Below are positions 1 through 6,204 of a DNA stretch of 19,059 nucleotides, piece by piece. Position numbers and translations under genes: made by a program. The first letter of the stretch is position 1. Every line of letters starts with the position of its first letter. The notes under the pieces were generated by a model that saw only the letters and a list, made by a program, of their open reading frames with translations, had not been told where the DNA came from and did not search any database. The DNA comes from CAYHPY01 sp964358485. GTDB lineage: Bacteria > Elusimicrobiota > Elusimicrobia > UBA1565 > UBA9628. The DNA lies in NCBI GenBank assembly GCA_964358485.1, contig CAYHPY010000072.1:1-19059 (forward strand), in the 5' to 3' direction.

Positions 1-195
1 GCCGAACGGAAACCAACCCAGCAATAATATCCCCCCCCGAAAAAGATCCGCCCCTCCGCCGATATAATGAAGGTTAGGCTCCTGCATTAATACGAACACT
101 TGCAGAACGGCATTAACGACGGCGATGATGAACCCGACGAAACGGCGAGCTTTCCCCAGCAGCTCTTCCTCGACTTCGAATGAGCGCTCCATCAT
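1..195 (-). CDS. Partial membrane protein (N-terminus only, runs off left edge)
   Basis: An open frame of 65 codons begins at an ATG (193-195, followed by a second ATG) and reaches the left edge without a stop. The product starts with an acidic stretch (ERSFEVEEELL), then a basic GKARR, then a clear transmembrane segment at about residues 19-37 (FVGFIIAVVNAVLQVFVLM). A second hydrophobic stretch begins near residue 54. A weak GGGGA lies about 10 bases before the start. The family is not recognisable from this fragment; a small integral membrane protein or the N-terminal membrane part of a sensor is possible. The frame contains a run of eight G (plus-strand C at 31-38) near residues 52-55, so a length change there would shift the frame. 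Codon use looks ordinary and the frame is the only long one here, so I consider it a likely real gene. Confidence 0.55.
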   Translation of the reverse strand, partial: MMERSFEVEEELLGKARRFVGFIIAVVNAVLQVFVLMQEPNLHYIGGGADLFRGGILLLGWFPFG

Positions 196-392
196 GGCTA
201 ATGGTCCCCGCAATTCCCCATCAAGAACCCCGGGGTCCCGTGGCCGCCTCCATTTCCCCTAATGGGATTTTTCAATCTGTCCAGCGCGGTTGTTTCGCAC
301 AGAATCCCCGCAGTCGAAAAATCAAGCAGGGAGAATGAGAGAAAAACCTTTTCAAAATTCGCATAGGAGAGGCGAACTCGCGGCGCCGCGAG
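196..392. other. Intergenic region between the left-edge gene and the M48 peptidase gene
   Basis: About 200 bases without a convincing gene. A 65-codon plus-strand frame (290-487) crosses it, but it mostly overlaps the end of the peptidase gene in antisense and has a proline/serine-rich, shadow-like composition. The only structure seen is the perfect palindrome at 375-394. I see no clear promoter or riboswitch. Confidence 0.5.
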
Positions 393-394
393 TT
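375..394. repeat. Perfect 20-bp palindrome over the M48 peptidase stop codon
   Basis: The sequence AACTCGCGGCGCCGCGAGTT is its own reverse complement. As RNA it can form an eight-base-pair stem closing a GCGC loop. The TAA stop of the minus-strand peptidase gene lies partly inside it. No U-run follows directly on either strand, so it is at best a weak or Rho-assisted terminator or a 3'-end stabilising hairpin; a dimer-binding site is also possible. Confidence 0.4.
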
Positions 395-1466
395 ATTCCT
401 TCGGCTTGCGCTTATTCCCCTTGGGAGCCGGAGTCTTGTTCTCCACCATCCCCGCCGCCGACTCCATCCCCTGGGCCAGGGCGTTGAGCACGGAACTCCC
501 CGCGCCCCGGGCGGCCGAACCGGCCTGCTTGCCCAACTCTCCCAACTTGTCGGCCAGGCCGGGCGTGCCCGGCGGGTCCTGGCCCAGCGCCGCCGCCGAG
601 GCGGCGTCGAGCTCGCCCTGCCCCAGGCCCCCGGAGAGGTCTCCCAACAGGCTTTCCTTGTAGAAGGCGCTGCGGGCGAAGAGGTCCACGCAGCGGATGC
701 GCTTGGGCAAGGTGGGGTGGGTGAGGTTGAGCTCTCCCCAGCGGCCGTGACTTTTTGCGGACTCCTCGCCCTGCTTGAGGAACTCCTCCATGTCGATGCG
801 GTCGGCCAATTCCCGCGAGCAGCAGCCCAACAGGAGCAACGCCCGCCGCGCGGCCTCCGGGTCCTGGCAGGCGATGAGCCCCGCCCGGTCGCAGGTGATC
901 TCCGAGCGCCGGAACCACGCCTTGAGCGCCATCTCCAGGGGCCAGATCAGCAGATGGACCGGCAGGGCCCGGGCCCCGTAAAGGATGCCCATATTGGCCA
1001 GCACGACGGCCAAGGTGGCGTAGAGGGCATGCCCGGACTTGGCGTGGCCGAACTCATGGCCCAGGATGAAGGCCAGCTCCTTGGGAGTCGCCGCCTCCAG
1101 CAGGGGCCGAGTCACCGCCACGATGACGTTGTCCTTCTCGGTGCCCAAGGTCATGGCGTTGATGACCGGGGTCTCGATGATGAAGACGGGCGGCGGCTCG
1201 ATGCCCAAAACCTCGGCGGTCTTTCGGCGCAGGGCGTCCACCTCGGGAAATTGCTTGGGCGAGACCTTGACCGCCGCGCCCAGAAAGCCCGAGCGGCTGA
1301 ACTCCAGCCAGAATTCCAGCCACTTGGCCATCAACGCCCCGGCCCCGGGGATGGATTTCAAGGCCGCCAGGGCCTCGCGGTCGCCCTTGAACTCGTAGTC
1401 GGCGCTGTCCAGCGAGGGGGGGATTTTAAGGGTTGAAAGGAAGGAGAGGTCGGAGTCTTTCTTCAT
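393..1466 (-). CDS. M48 family zinc metallopeptidase (Ste24/HtpX-like)
   Basis: Predicted 357-residue zinc-dependent peptidase of the M48 family, which includes HtpX and BepA-like proteins acting at the membrane or in the periplasm. The zinc motif HEFGH lies at residues 137-141 inside ILGHEFGHAKSGH. The third ligand is probably Glu189 in SEITCDRAG (188-196), equivalent to the family's ExxxD box. The typical late motif THPTLPKRI is at 249-257. Two hydrophobic stretches (about 147-162 and 166-182) between the metal motifs resemble the membrane hairpins of HtpX-like proteins. There is no N-terminal signal peptide; residues 1-50 are charged and soluble-looking. The last 60 residues are Gly/Ala-rich and end in a Lys/Pro tail. 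The ATG at 1466 has no Shine-Dalgarno sequence. The substrate cannot be deduced; membrane-protein quality control is a family-based inference. Confidence 0.85.
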   Translation of the reverse strand: MKKDSDLSFLSTLKIPPSLDSADYEFKGDREALAALKSIPGAGALMAKWLEFWLEFSRSGFLGAAVKVSPKQFPEVDALRRKTAEVLGIEPPPVFIIETPVINAMTLGTEKDNVIVAVTRPLLEAATPKELAFILGHEFGHAKSGHALYATLAVVLANMGILYGARALPVHLLIWPLEMALKAWFRRSEITCDRAGLIACQDPEAARRALLLLGCCSRELADRIDMEEFLKQGEESAKSHGRWGELNLTHPTLPKRIRCVDLFARSAFYKESLLGDLSGGLGQGELDAASAAALGQDPPGTPGLADKLGELGKQAGSAARGAGSSVLNALAQGMESAAGMVENKTPAPKGNKRKPKE

Positions 1467-1504
1467 AATGGGAGAGTACTAATAAAACGGCTACGAAAAA
1501 AACG

Positions 1505-1546
1505 GGAGAGGGGACGGAACTATAAAAGAAAAAAAGGACAAAAGAA
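1505..1546 (+). repeat. Repeat copy A: GGGGACGGAAC plus A/T-rich tail, between M48 gene and tRNA
   Basis: On the plus strand GGGGACGGAAC (1510-1520) is followed by an A-rich run and GGAC. It shares its core and A-rich tail with sequences read on the minus strand at 1688-1753 and 12826-12879. Its A-rich part also supplies the U-run of the minus-strand tRNA terminator, so part of the resemblance could be functional rather than by descent. This is the weakest of the three copies. Confidence 0.4.
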
Positions 1547-1574
1547 TGCCCCCGCGGCCGTGGGCCGCGGGGGC
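1520..1574 (-). terminator. Intrinsic terminator of the tRNA-Ala gene
   Basis: Directly after the tRNA 3' end, plus-strand 1548-1559 and 1563-1574 form a perfect 12-bp stem (minus-strand GCCCCCGCGGCC and its complement) with a 3-base loop. On the minus strand it is followed by ATTCTTTTGTCCTTTTTTTC, a T-rich tract. A very GC-rich stem and a U-run at the right distance make this a strong Rho-independent terminator reading leftwards. Confidence 0.88.
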
Positions 1575-1580
1575 TAAATT

Positions 1581-1653
1581 TGGACGTGACAGGGATCGAA
1601 CCTGCGACCTCCTCGTTGCGAACGAGGCGCTCTCCCAACTGAGCTACACGCCC
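1581..1653 (-). tRNA. tRNA-Ala (anticodon CGC)
   Basis: The minus strand folds as a complete 73-base cloverleaf. The acceptor arm pairs GGGCGTG with CACGTCC, the D arm is GCTC/GAGC with loop AGTTGGGA, the anticodon stem is CCTCG/CGAGG, the loop is TTCGCAA, and the T arm has loop TTCGATC. The anticodon CGC reads the Ala codon GCG. The acceptor has a G3:U70 wobble pair, the classic alanine identity element, and the discriminator base is A. The 3' CCA is not encoded, so it must be added after transcription. A strong terminator follows, and an 11-bp hairpin sits five bases before the 5' end. Confidence 0.97.
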
Positions 1654-1658
1654 TCTAA

Positions 1659-1683
1659 GCAAGCCTTCCGCAGGAAGGCTTGC
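1659..1683. repeat. 11-bp inverted repeat abutting the 5' end of tRNA-Ala
   Basis: GCAAGCCTTCC (1659-1669) and GGAAGGCTTGC (1673-1683) form a perfect stem with a 3-base loop. It ends five bases before the tRNA. On the minus strand it is followed by TTAGA and not by a U-run, so it is not a standard terminator for the upstream foldase gene. If the tRNA is transcribed from further upstream, this hairpin would sit in the pre-tRNA leader next to the RNase P site. Confidence 0.55.
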
Positions 1684-1687
1684 CCTC

Positions 1688-1753
1688 ACTTCCGTTGCGT
1701 CTTTTCTTTTATTGCGTTCCCGTTGTTATTCCGTTCCCGAAAATCCGTTTCTT
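1688..1753 (-). repeat. Repeat copy B: GGGAACGGAA-type A/T-rich element upstream of tRNA
   Basis: On the plus strand this stretch runs CTTCCGTTG, a T-rich run, TTATTCCGTTCCCGAAAA, then TCCGTTTC. The same words in the same order occur in 12826-12879 inside the uracil-DNA glycosylase gene. It also contains an internal near-repeat, ATTGCGTTCCCG then ATTCCGTTCCCG, 17 bases apart. It lies in the gap between the foldase stop and the tRNA hairpin, where the tRNA promoter would be expected, but I cannot point to a convincing promoter. Confidence 0.5.
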
Positions 1754-1770
1754 GATTTTAGCAAATCCCC

Positions 1771-2637
1771 CTACTTTTTATCATCCTCCCCCGGCGCCTT
1801 GATGTCGGCCTTGGCGCGCAGGTCGCTCATGATCCGGGGCAGGGCCTTGCCCACCTTGTTGGACAGCACGTACTCGCGCAGGGTGTCCCGGGCCTGCTCG
1901 AAATCCAATTGCTGGGGGGCGCGCCGGGCCACCACCTGCAGGACGTGCTGGGCCTTGTCCGTCGAAATGGTGCGGATTTCATTCTCCTTCATCGCGAAGG
2001 CCGCGGTTTCGAGCTCCTTGGGGAGCATGCCGCGAAAGACGAAGCCGTAATCCCCGCCCGCGGCCTTGCCGCTGGCGGCCAGGGAGCGCTCGCGCGCCAA
2101 ATCCCGGAAACCGCCGCCGGCCTTGATCTTGGCCGTGACGTCCTTGGCCTCCTCCGGGGTTTTCAAGACCATGTGCAGAAGATGAACTCCCTCGGGCATC
2201 GTGAGCTCTTTTTTGCGCTTGGCGTAAGCCTCTTTAAGCTCCGCCTCGCTGACCTTGGCGCCGGCCGCCTGAATGAGGAAATTCTCGCGGACGATGTCAT
2301 GGGAAATGTCGGCCTTGAGGGATTCCACCGTGGCCCCGTTTTCGGCCAGGTCGGAGAGGAAGGCCTCTTTGTTGGGGTAGCGGGAGGTCACCCGGCCGAG
2401 GCGTTTCTCCAGCTCGGCGCCGTCCACCTTGAGCCCCTTGGCGTCGGCGGCCTGGCGCAGGATGAGTTCATCGACCATCTCGCGAAGGGCCTCCCGCCCG
2501 TGGACTTTCCAAAGCTTGGTCAGGACCTCCGAGCGCCGGATCGGGGACCCGTTGACCTGGATCAGGATGGGATCGACGGCCTCCTGGGCCCGGACCGGCG
2601 GCGCCGACAACGTCAACGCCAGCAAGAAAAACAGCAT
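1771..2637 (-). CDS. SurA/PrsA-like periplasmic peptidyl-prolyl isomerase (PpiC/parvulin domain)
   Basis: Predicted exported 288-residue foldase. The N-terminus MLFFLLALTLSAPPVRA looks like a signal peptide, although it lacks a basic n-region. It is followed by a SurA N-terminal-like helical domain (about 20-145, including VNGSPIRRSEVLTKL) and a parvulin domain at about 148-240 (GVHLLHMVLKTPEEA, FRDLARERSLAASGKAAGGDYG, FVFRGMLPKELETAAF). The C-terminal helix (about 243-275) and a charged tail follow, as in SurA. I chose the ATG at 2637 because GGGAGGAG lies 5 bases before it and the signal peptide starts there; the frame is open 19 codons further upstream, which would overlap mltG by 41 bases. 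The start is 16 bases after the mltG stop, so the two are probably co-transcribed. It likely helps fold envelope proteins. Confidence 0.85.
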   Translation of the reverse strand: MLFFLLALTLSAPPVRAQEAVDPILIQVNGSPIRRSEVLTKLWKVHGREALREMVDELILRQAADAKGLKVDGAELEKRLGRVTSRYPNKEAFLSDLAENGATVESLKADISHDIVRENFLIQAAGAKVSEAELKEAYAKRKKELTMPEGVHLLHMVLKTPEEAKDVTAKIKAGGGFRDLARERSLAASGKAAGGDYGFVFRGMLPKELETAAFAMKENEIRTISTDKAQHVLQVVARRAPQQLDFEQARDTLREYVLSNKVGKALPRIMSDLRAKADIKAPGEDDKK

Positions 2638-2653
2638 GTTCACTCCTCCCTCG

Positions 2654-3637
2654 TCACCGGGACTGCGCCCGCTCTTGGGCCCGGATGCGCTCATTGATGA
2701 TTCTTTGGTCGCGCTTAAAGCGGCTTTTGGCCTTCAGGTGCTCCTCCAAAGTGGAGGTGAAGACGTGCCCGCCCTTGGCGTCGGCCACGAAATAGATGGC
2801 GTCGGTGGTCGCCGGCCGGAGCACCGCGCGCACGGCGTCGACCCCGGGGTTGCAGATCGGGCCCGGGGGCAGGCCGTAATGGTTGTAGGTGTTGTAGGGG
2901 GAGGGGTGCTTGAGGTCGGCCAGGGTCAGGCCCTTTTTCCAATAGCCGAGGGCGTATTGCACGGTCGGATCGGCCTCCAGCATCTTGCGGATCTTGAGGC
3001 GGTTGAGATACACCGCCGCGATCATGGGCTTTTCCTCGGAGAGGACGGCTTCCCGCTCCACGATCGAGGCCAGGATCACCGTCTGTTTAAGCGTCAAAGA
3101 CGGCTTCGGGACGGCCGCCTCGTATTCGGGCTCGACCCGGCGCTTGAATTCGGCGCGCATGCGCTCGGCCACCTTCCGGGCGTCCCAACCGCGGTCGAAA
3201 TTGTAGGTGGTGGGAAAGAGGAAACCCTCCCAAAGATTCTCGGCGACGATCGCCAGGAAGGCCTCCGCGGGCCCAAAGCCGTTGGCCTGGAGGCGGTCGG
3301 CGATCTGGCGGGAGGAGAACCCCTCCGGGATCGAGACTTTAAGATCATTAGCGGTGCCCTGGCAAAGCTCCCTGAGCGCGGCCCGCGCCGACAGGCCCCG
3401 GCGCAGGCGGTAGGTCCCGGGTTTGATTCTCCGGTCATCGCCGGTGAGCTTGGCGGCGGCGCGGAAAAACCAGACCGAACCGATCACGCCCTTTTCGGCC
3501 AGGAGCTCGGCGGTGGCGGCCGCGCCCAGCCCGGGGGGAACGGTCACCTCGACGGCGTCGGTTTCCGGCTCGGCGCCCAAGAGGGGGGCCGCTCCGGAGC
3601 CGGAAAGAAAAAGCGCCCCCGCCAGGAGGATGCGCAT
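2654..3637 (-). CDS. mltG: Endolytic murein transglycosylase MltG (YceG-like)
   Basis: Predicted 327-residue inner-membrane-anchored lytic transglycosylase that cuts nascent peptidoglycan and ends glycan strands. The N-terminus MRILLAGALFLSGSGAAPLLGA is a membrane anchor or signal. A LysM-like part (about 28-95: VTVPPGLGAAATAELLAEKGVI, IKPGTYRLRRG) comes before the YceG catalytic domain: IPEGFSSRQIADRL (103-116), WEGFLFPTTYNF (136-147), ILASIVEREA (188-197), DPTVQYALG (223-231), SPYNTYNHYGLPPGPICNPG (246-265). Glu194 corresponds to the catalytic Glu218 of E. coli MltG. The ATG at 3637 shares one base with the TGA stop of the upstream mutase gene (TGATG), indicating translational coupling. The frame is open further upstream, but that part is mutase coding sequence in another frame. 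Length is close to the usual 330-350 residues. Confidence 0.93.
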   Translation of the reverse strand: MRILLAGALFLSGSGAAPLLGAEPETDAVEVTVPPGLGAAATAELLAEKGVIGSVWFFRAAAKLTGDDRRIKPGTYRLRRGLSARAALRELCQGTANDLKVSIPEGFSSRQIADRLQANGFGPAEAFLAIVAENLWEGFLFPTTYNFDRGWDARKVAERMRAEFKRRVEPEYEAAVPKPSLTLKQTVILASIVEREAVLSEEKPMIAAVYLNRLKIRKMLEADPTVQYALGYWKKGLTLADLKHPSPYNTYNHYGLPPGPICNPGVDAVRAVLRPATTDAIYFVADAKGGHVFTSTLEEHLKAKSRFKRDQRIINERIRAQERAQSR

Positions 3638-5259
3638 CAGCCGCGAAAAACCGGGTATTCGCCGAAAACGTCCTGCAGGGCCCGGGTCACCTCGCCCAGC
3701 GTGGCGTAGGCTTCCACGCACTCCAGGATCGGCGGCATGAGGTTTCCGGTCCCGCGGGCCTCCTCGCGCAGGACCGCGAGGGTTTTTTGAACCCGGGCGC
3801 CGTCGCGCCCGGCCCGGACCTTCTTGAGGGAGCGGACCTGCCGGGCTTCGACGCTCCCCTTGATCTTGAGGATCGGCGGGAGGCTGCCCTGGGATTGGTG
3901 GATGTTGACCCCGACGATCTTGCGCCGCTTGGTCCCCAGGTCCCGTTCGAAGCGATACGCGGTCTCAGCGATCTCCCGGTGAAAATAGCCCTTCTCCAAA
4001 GCCGGGATCACCCCGCCCAACTCGGCGATGCGGGCCAGGATTTCTCCCGCCCGGCGCTCCATCTCCGCCGTCAGCGCCTCCAGGTGGTACGAGCCGCCGA
4101 AGGGGTCGGGGGTGTCGCAGACCCCGGTTTCCAGGGCGATGATCTGCTGGGTGCGCAGGGCCAGGCGGACCGCCTCGTCGGTGGGCAGGGCCAGGGCCTC
4201 GTCGAAGGAGTTGGTGTGCAGGCTCTGGGTGCCCCCGAGGACCGCCGCCATCGCCTGAAAGGCGACCCGGGCCAGGTTGTTGAGCGGCTGTTGGGCGGTC
4301 AGGGAGACCCCGGCGGTCTGGCAGTGCATGGGAAGCATCCAGGAAATTTCGCGCTTGGCGCCGAATTCGTCGCGCATCATCTTGGCCCAGATGGACCGGG
4401 CGGCCCGGAGCTTGGCGATTTCCTCGAAGAAATCGTTATGGACGTCAAAAAAGAATGAAAGGTGGGAGGCGAAATCGTCCACGGGCAGGCCCCGCGCCAC
4501 CAGCCGTTGGGCGTAGTCGCGGCCGTCGGCCAAAGTGAAGGCCAGTTCCTGCACGGCGTCGGCCCCGGCCTCCCGGATGTGGTAGCCCGAAATGGAGATC
4601 GGATAAAAGCGCGGAACCTCGCGGACGCAGTATTCGATGGTGTCGAGCACCAGGCGCATCGAAGGCTCCGGAGGATAGAGATACTCGTTCTGGGCGATGT
4701 ATTCCTTGAGGATGTCGGTCTGCACCGTGCCCCGGATGCGCTTGAAGGGCACGCCCTGGCGGCGGGCGACGGCCAGATACATCGCCAGCAGGACCGGGGC
4801 GGGAAGATTGATGGTCATCGAGGTGGAGACCTTGCCCAGGTCGATCCCCGCGAAGAGGGCCTCGATGTCGTCCAGGGTGTCGATGGCCACGCCCTCGCGT
4901 CCGACCTCCCCGAGCGCGCGGGGATCGTCGGAATCGATGCCCATCAAGGTCGGCAGGTCGAAGGCCGTCGAGAGGCCGGTTTCCCCGTGCGCCAGCAGGT
5001 ACTTGAAGCGCTCGTTGGTGTCCTTGGCCGTCTTGTGCCCGGCGAACTGCCGCATGGTCCAGTGGTTGGTCCGGTAGCCGCCGCTCTTGAGGCCCCGGGC
5101 GTAGGGGGCCTGGCCCGGCCTGCCGAGGGCCGACAACAAATCCCGTCCGGCGAGGTCTCCGGGGCCGTATTCGGCCTTGACCGGAATGCCCGAAAGGGTC
5201 TCCGGTTCGGCGGGGGCCGCCGCGGCGGAAGGGGTTTTCTCGGCCGTCCCTGGGGTCAT
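3637..5259 (-). CDS. Acyl-CoA mutase large subunit, isobutyryl-CoA mutase-like (catalytic domain only)
   Basis: A 540-residue B12-dependent acyl-CoA mutase catalytic subunit (TIM barrel plus linker). Family marks are WTMRQFAGHKTAKDTNERF (67-85), GLSTAFDLPTLMGIDSDDPR (95-114), STSMTIN (145-151), DILKEYIAQNEYLYPPEPSM (182-201), SISGYHIREAG (222-232), LGGTQSLHTNSFDEALALPT (341-360) and the ending FGEYPV. In methylmalonyl-CoA mutase Tyr89 and Arg207 (P. shermanii numbering) bind the substrate carboxylate. Here they are Phe72 and Gln190, 118 apart as in the family, matching Phe80/Gln198 of isobutyryl-CoA mutase. The catalytic His244 equivalent is His227. There is no C-terminal B12-binding domain; a separate small subunit must be encoded elsewhere. 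The ATG at 5259 overlaps the fecR-like stop (ATGA). The frame stays open to 6051, but that part is antisense-frame fecR sequence. The true substrate is unproven; ethylmalonyl-CoA-type specificity is an alternative. Confidence 0.9.
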   Translation of the reverse strand: MTPGTAEKTPSAAAAPAEPETLSGIPVKAEYGPGDLAGRDLLSALGRPGQAPYARGLKSGGYRTNHWTMRQFAGHKTAKDTNERFKYLLAHGETGLSTAFDLPTLMGIDSDDPRALGEVGREGVAIDTLDDIEALFAGIDLGKVSTSMTINLPAPVLLAMYLAVARRQGVPFKRIRGTVQTDILKEYIAQNEYLYPPEPSMRLVLDTIEYCVREVPRFYPISISGYHIREAGADAVQELAFTLADGRDYAQRLVARGLPVDDFASHLSFFFDVHNDFFEEIAKLRAARSIWAKMMRDEFGAKREISWMLPMHCQTAGVSLTAQQPLNNLARVAFQAMAAVLGGTQSLHTNSFDEALALPTDEAVRLALRTQQIIALETGVCDTPDPFGGSYHLEALTAEMERRAGEILARIAELGGVIPALEKGYFHREIAETAYRFERDLGTKRRKIVGVNIHQSQGSLPPILKIKGSVEARQVRSLKKVRAGRDGARVQKTLAVLREEARGTGNLMPPILECVEAYATLGEVTRALQDVFGEYPVFRG

Positions 5260-6140
5260 TGGCCTTGGCGTTTGCGGCGGAGGAACTCCTGCCGTCTTTT
5301 CTCCATTTTCTCCTGATCCGCCCGGAGACGCTTCTCCCCGCCCTGCGGGCGGGTCTTCTGCCGTTTTTCCTTCAGCCGCTCCAGGCGCTGGCGCCGGCGC
5401 TCGTGGGCTTTCTTGACGAGCTCCTGCCGGAGTTTCCGCCGTTGTTCCGGCTGGAGGGATTTCCAGCCCTTCTTGAGAACCTGTCCGCGGCGGCCCATCC
5501 CGCGCATGAAATTGCGATGCCGCTTGAACCGCTTGAGGACCGAGGCGGCTTCGGGCCGGCGCCCCCGGTTGACCCGGGTCTCCTGGTTGGCCAAGAGCAT
5601 TTCGGTTTGCCCCGTCGACCCTTCCGAGACCTCCACCCGGCCCTCGTCGAAGACCCCGACATGGGTTTCCGGCTCCCCGTTCGCGGCGACCTCGACGGCG
5701 AATTGGGTTCCCCGAACCGCGGCCACCGCGGTGGGGGTGTTGATCCGCCACTTGCGCCCGCCGCCCTCGCTGAGCAGGGAGGACTTCAGCCACGCCAGCA
5801 GGCTTCCTGCCTCGAGCCGGAAGATGGAATCGGACCTGCGCGTGGCCGAGAGGGTGAAATTGGAGTTGGCGCGCAGGGAGATGACGGAGTCTCCCTCCAG
5901 GGAAATCTCCGCGGTGGAATCCTCCCCGGTCACCACCCGGTCCCCCGGCTCCAGGGGCATGTCCTTCTCGGCGGGGTCGCCCTCGGCGTCCTTGGAGCCG
6001 GCGGAGTAGACCGTCACCTCGCCGGAGACGTCGGTCAGGCGGGCGTCCCACTCCTCCCCGTCCTGAGAAAAAACGGCGGTGGGCAATAATAAAAATGACG
6101 CGAGGAGGACGGGGAGAAGGAACCTGTTCCGTTTGGACAT
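5256..6140 (-). CDS. Exported FecR-domain protein with basic C-terminal tail
   Basis: Predicted 294-residue secreted protein. MSKRNRFLLPVLLASFLLLP, ending near TAVFSQ, is a good signal peptide and decides the start at 6140; the frame is open 15 codons upstream across a hairpin. A FecR/YjbI-type beta domain covers about 35-190: VSGEVTV (38-44), PLEPGDRVVTGEDSTAEISL (62-81), FRLEAGSLLAWLKS (107-120), INTPTAVAAVRGTQFAVEV (133-151), VFDEGRVEVSEG (163-174). Residues 200-294 are extremely Arg/Lys-rich with a coiled-coil look (LKRFKRHRNFMRGMGRRG; RRRQRLERLKEKRQKTRP). FecR domains occur in sigma-factor regulators and in many exported proteins of unknown role; there is no anti-sigma region or neighbouring ECF sigma factor here, so classical FecR signalling is unlikely. 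Binding to an anionic wall or nucleic-acid polymer is speculation. The stop overlaps the mutase start by 4 nt. Confidence 0.82.
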   Translation of the reverse strand: MSKRNRFLLPVLLASFLLLPTAVFSQDGEEWDARLTDVSGEVTVYSAGSKDAEGDPAEKDMPLEPGDRVVTGEDSTAEISLEGDSVISLRANSNFTLSATRRSDSIFRLEAGSLLAWLKSSLLSEGGGRKWRINTPTAVAAVRGTQFAVEVAANGEPETHVGVFDEGRVEVSEGSTGQTEMLLANQETRVNRGRRPEAASVLKRFKRHRNFMRGMGRRGQVLKKGWKSLQPEQRRKLRQELVKKAHERRRQRLERLKEKRQKTRPQGGEKRLRADQEKMEKRRQEFLRRKRQGQ

Positions 6141-6153
6141 GGCCGCTAAATCG

Positions 6154-6162
6154 ATGATATCA
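6154..6162 (-). promoter_or_regulatory. Possible extended -10 promoter for the fecR-like gene
   Basis: The minus strand reads TGATATCAT, an extended -10 (TGn plus TATCAT, 5 of 6 to consensus). The predicted start site would be near 6147, leaving a leader of about 7 bases before the ATG at 6140. No -35 element at 16-18 bases is evident, and the motif touches the hairpin at 6162-6182. Confidence 0.35.
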
Positions 6163-6182
6163 AAATCCGCGAAGCGGATTTT
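6162..6182. terminator. Hairpin between tyrS and the fecR-like gene, possible bidirectional terminator
   Basis: AAAATCCGC (6162-6170) and GCGGATTTT (6174-6182) form a perfect 9-bp stem with a 3-base loop, 23 bases after the tyrS stop. On either strand the stem starts with A4 and ends with T4, the layout of short bidirectional intrinsic terminators. The GC core is only five pairs and the following T-run is short, so termination may be partial. Confidence 0.5.
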
Positions 6183-6204
6183 CAAATTCGGTTCTTTTGA
6201 GTTT

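Noticed and set aside
290..487. 65-codon plus-strand frame near the left end
   Set aside because: It is half intergenic and half antisense to the M48 gene, with a Pro/Ser-rich tail, no Shine-Dalgarno and no known motif.
2429..3709. Long plus-strand frame (426 codons) over mltG and the foldase gene, and similar long antisense frames elsewhere (717-1436, 4462-5316, 6238-7410, 9480-10436, 11531-12301)
   Set aside because: They lie opposite genes with clear family motifs, have shadow-like Gly/Arg/Pro/His-rich composition and no recognisable domains or ribosome binding sites. Long stop-free antisense frames are expected in GC-rich DNA.
5260..6051. Extension of the mutase frame upstream to 6051, giving an apparent 804-residue fusion
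   Set aside because: The added part is the fecR-like gene read in another frame; the ATG at 5259 with a 4-nt overlap gives the normal mutase N-terminus.
6168..6188. TTGAAA-like -35 for the fecR-like gene promoter
   Set aside because: The spacer to TATCAT would be 20 bases, too long; only the extended -10 is kept, at low confidence.
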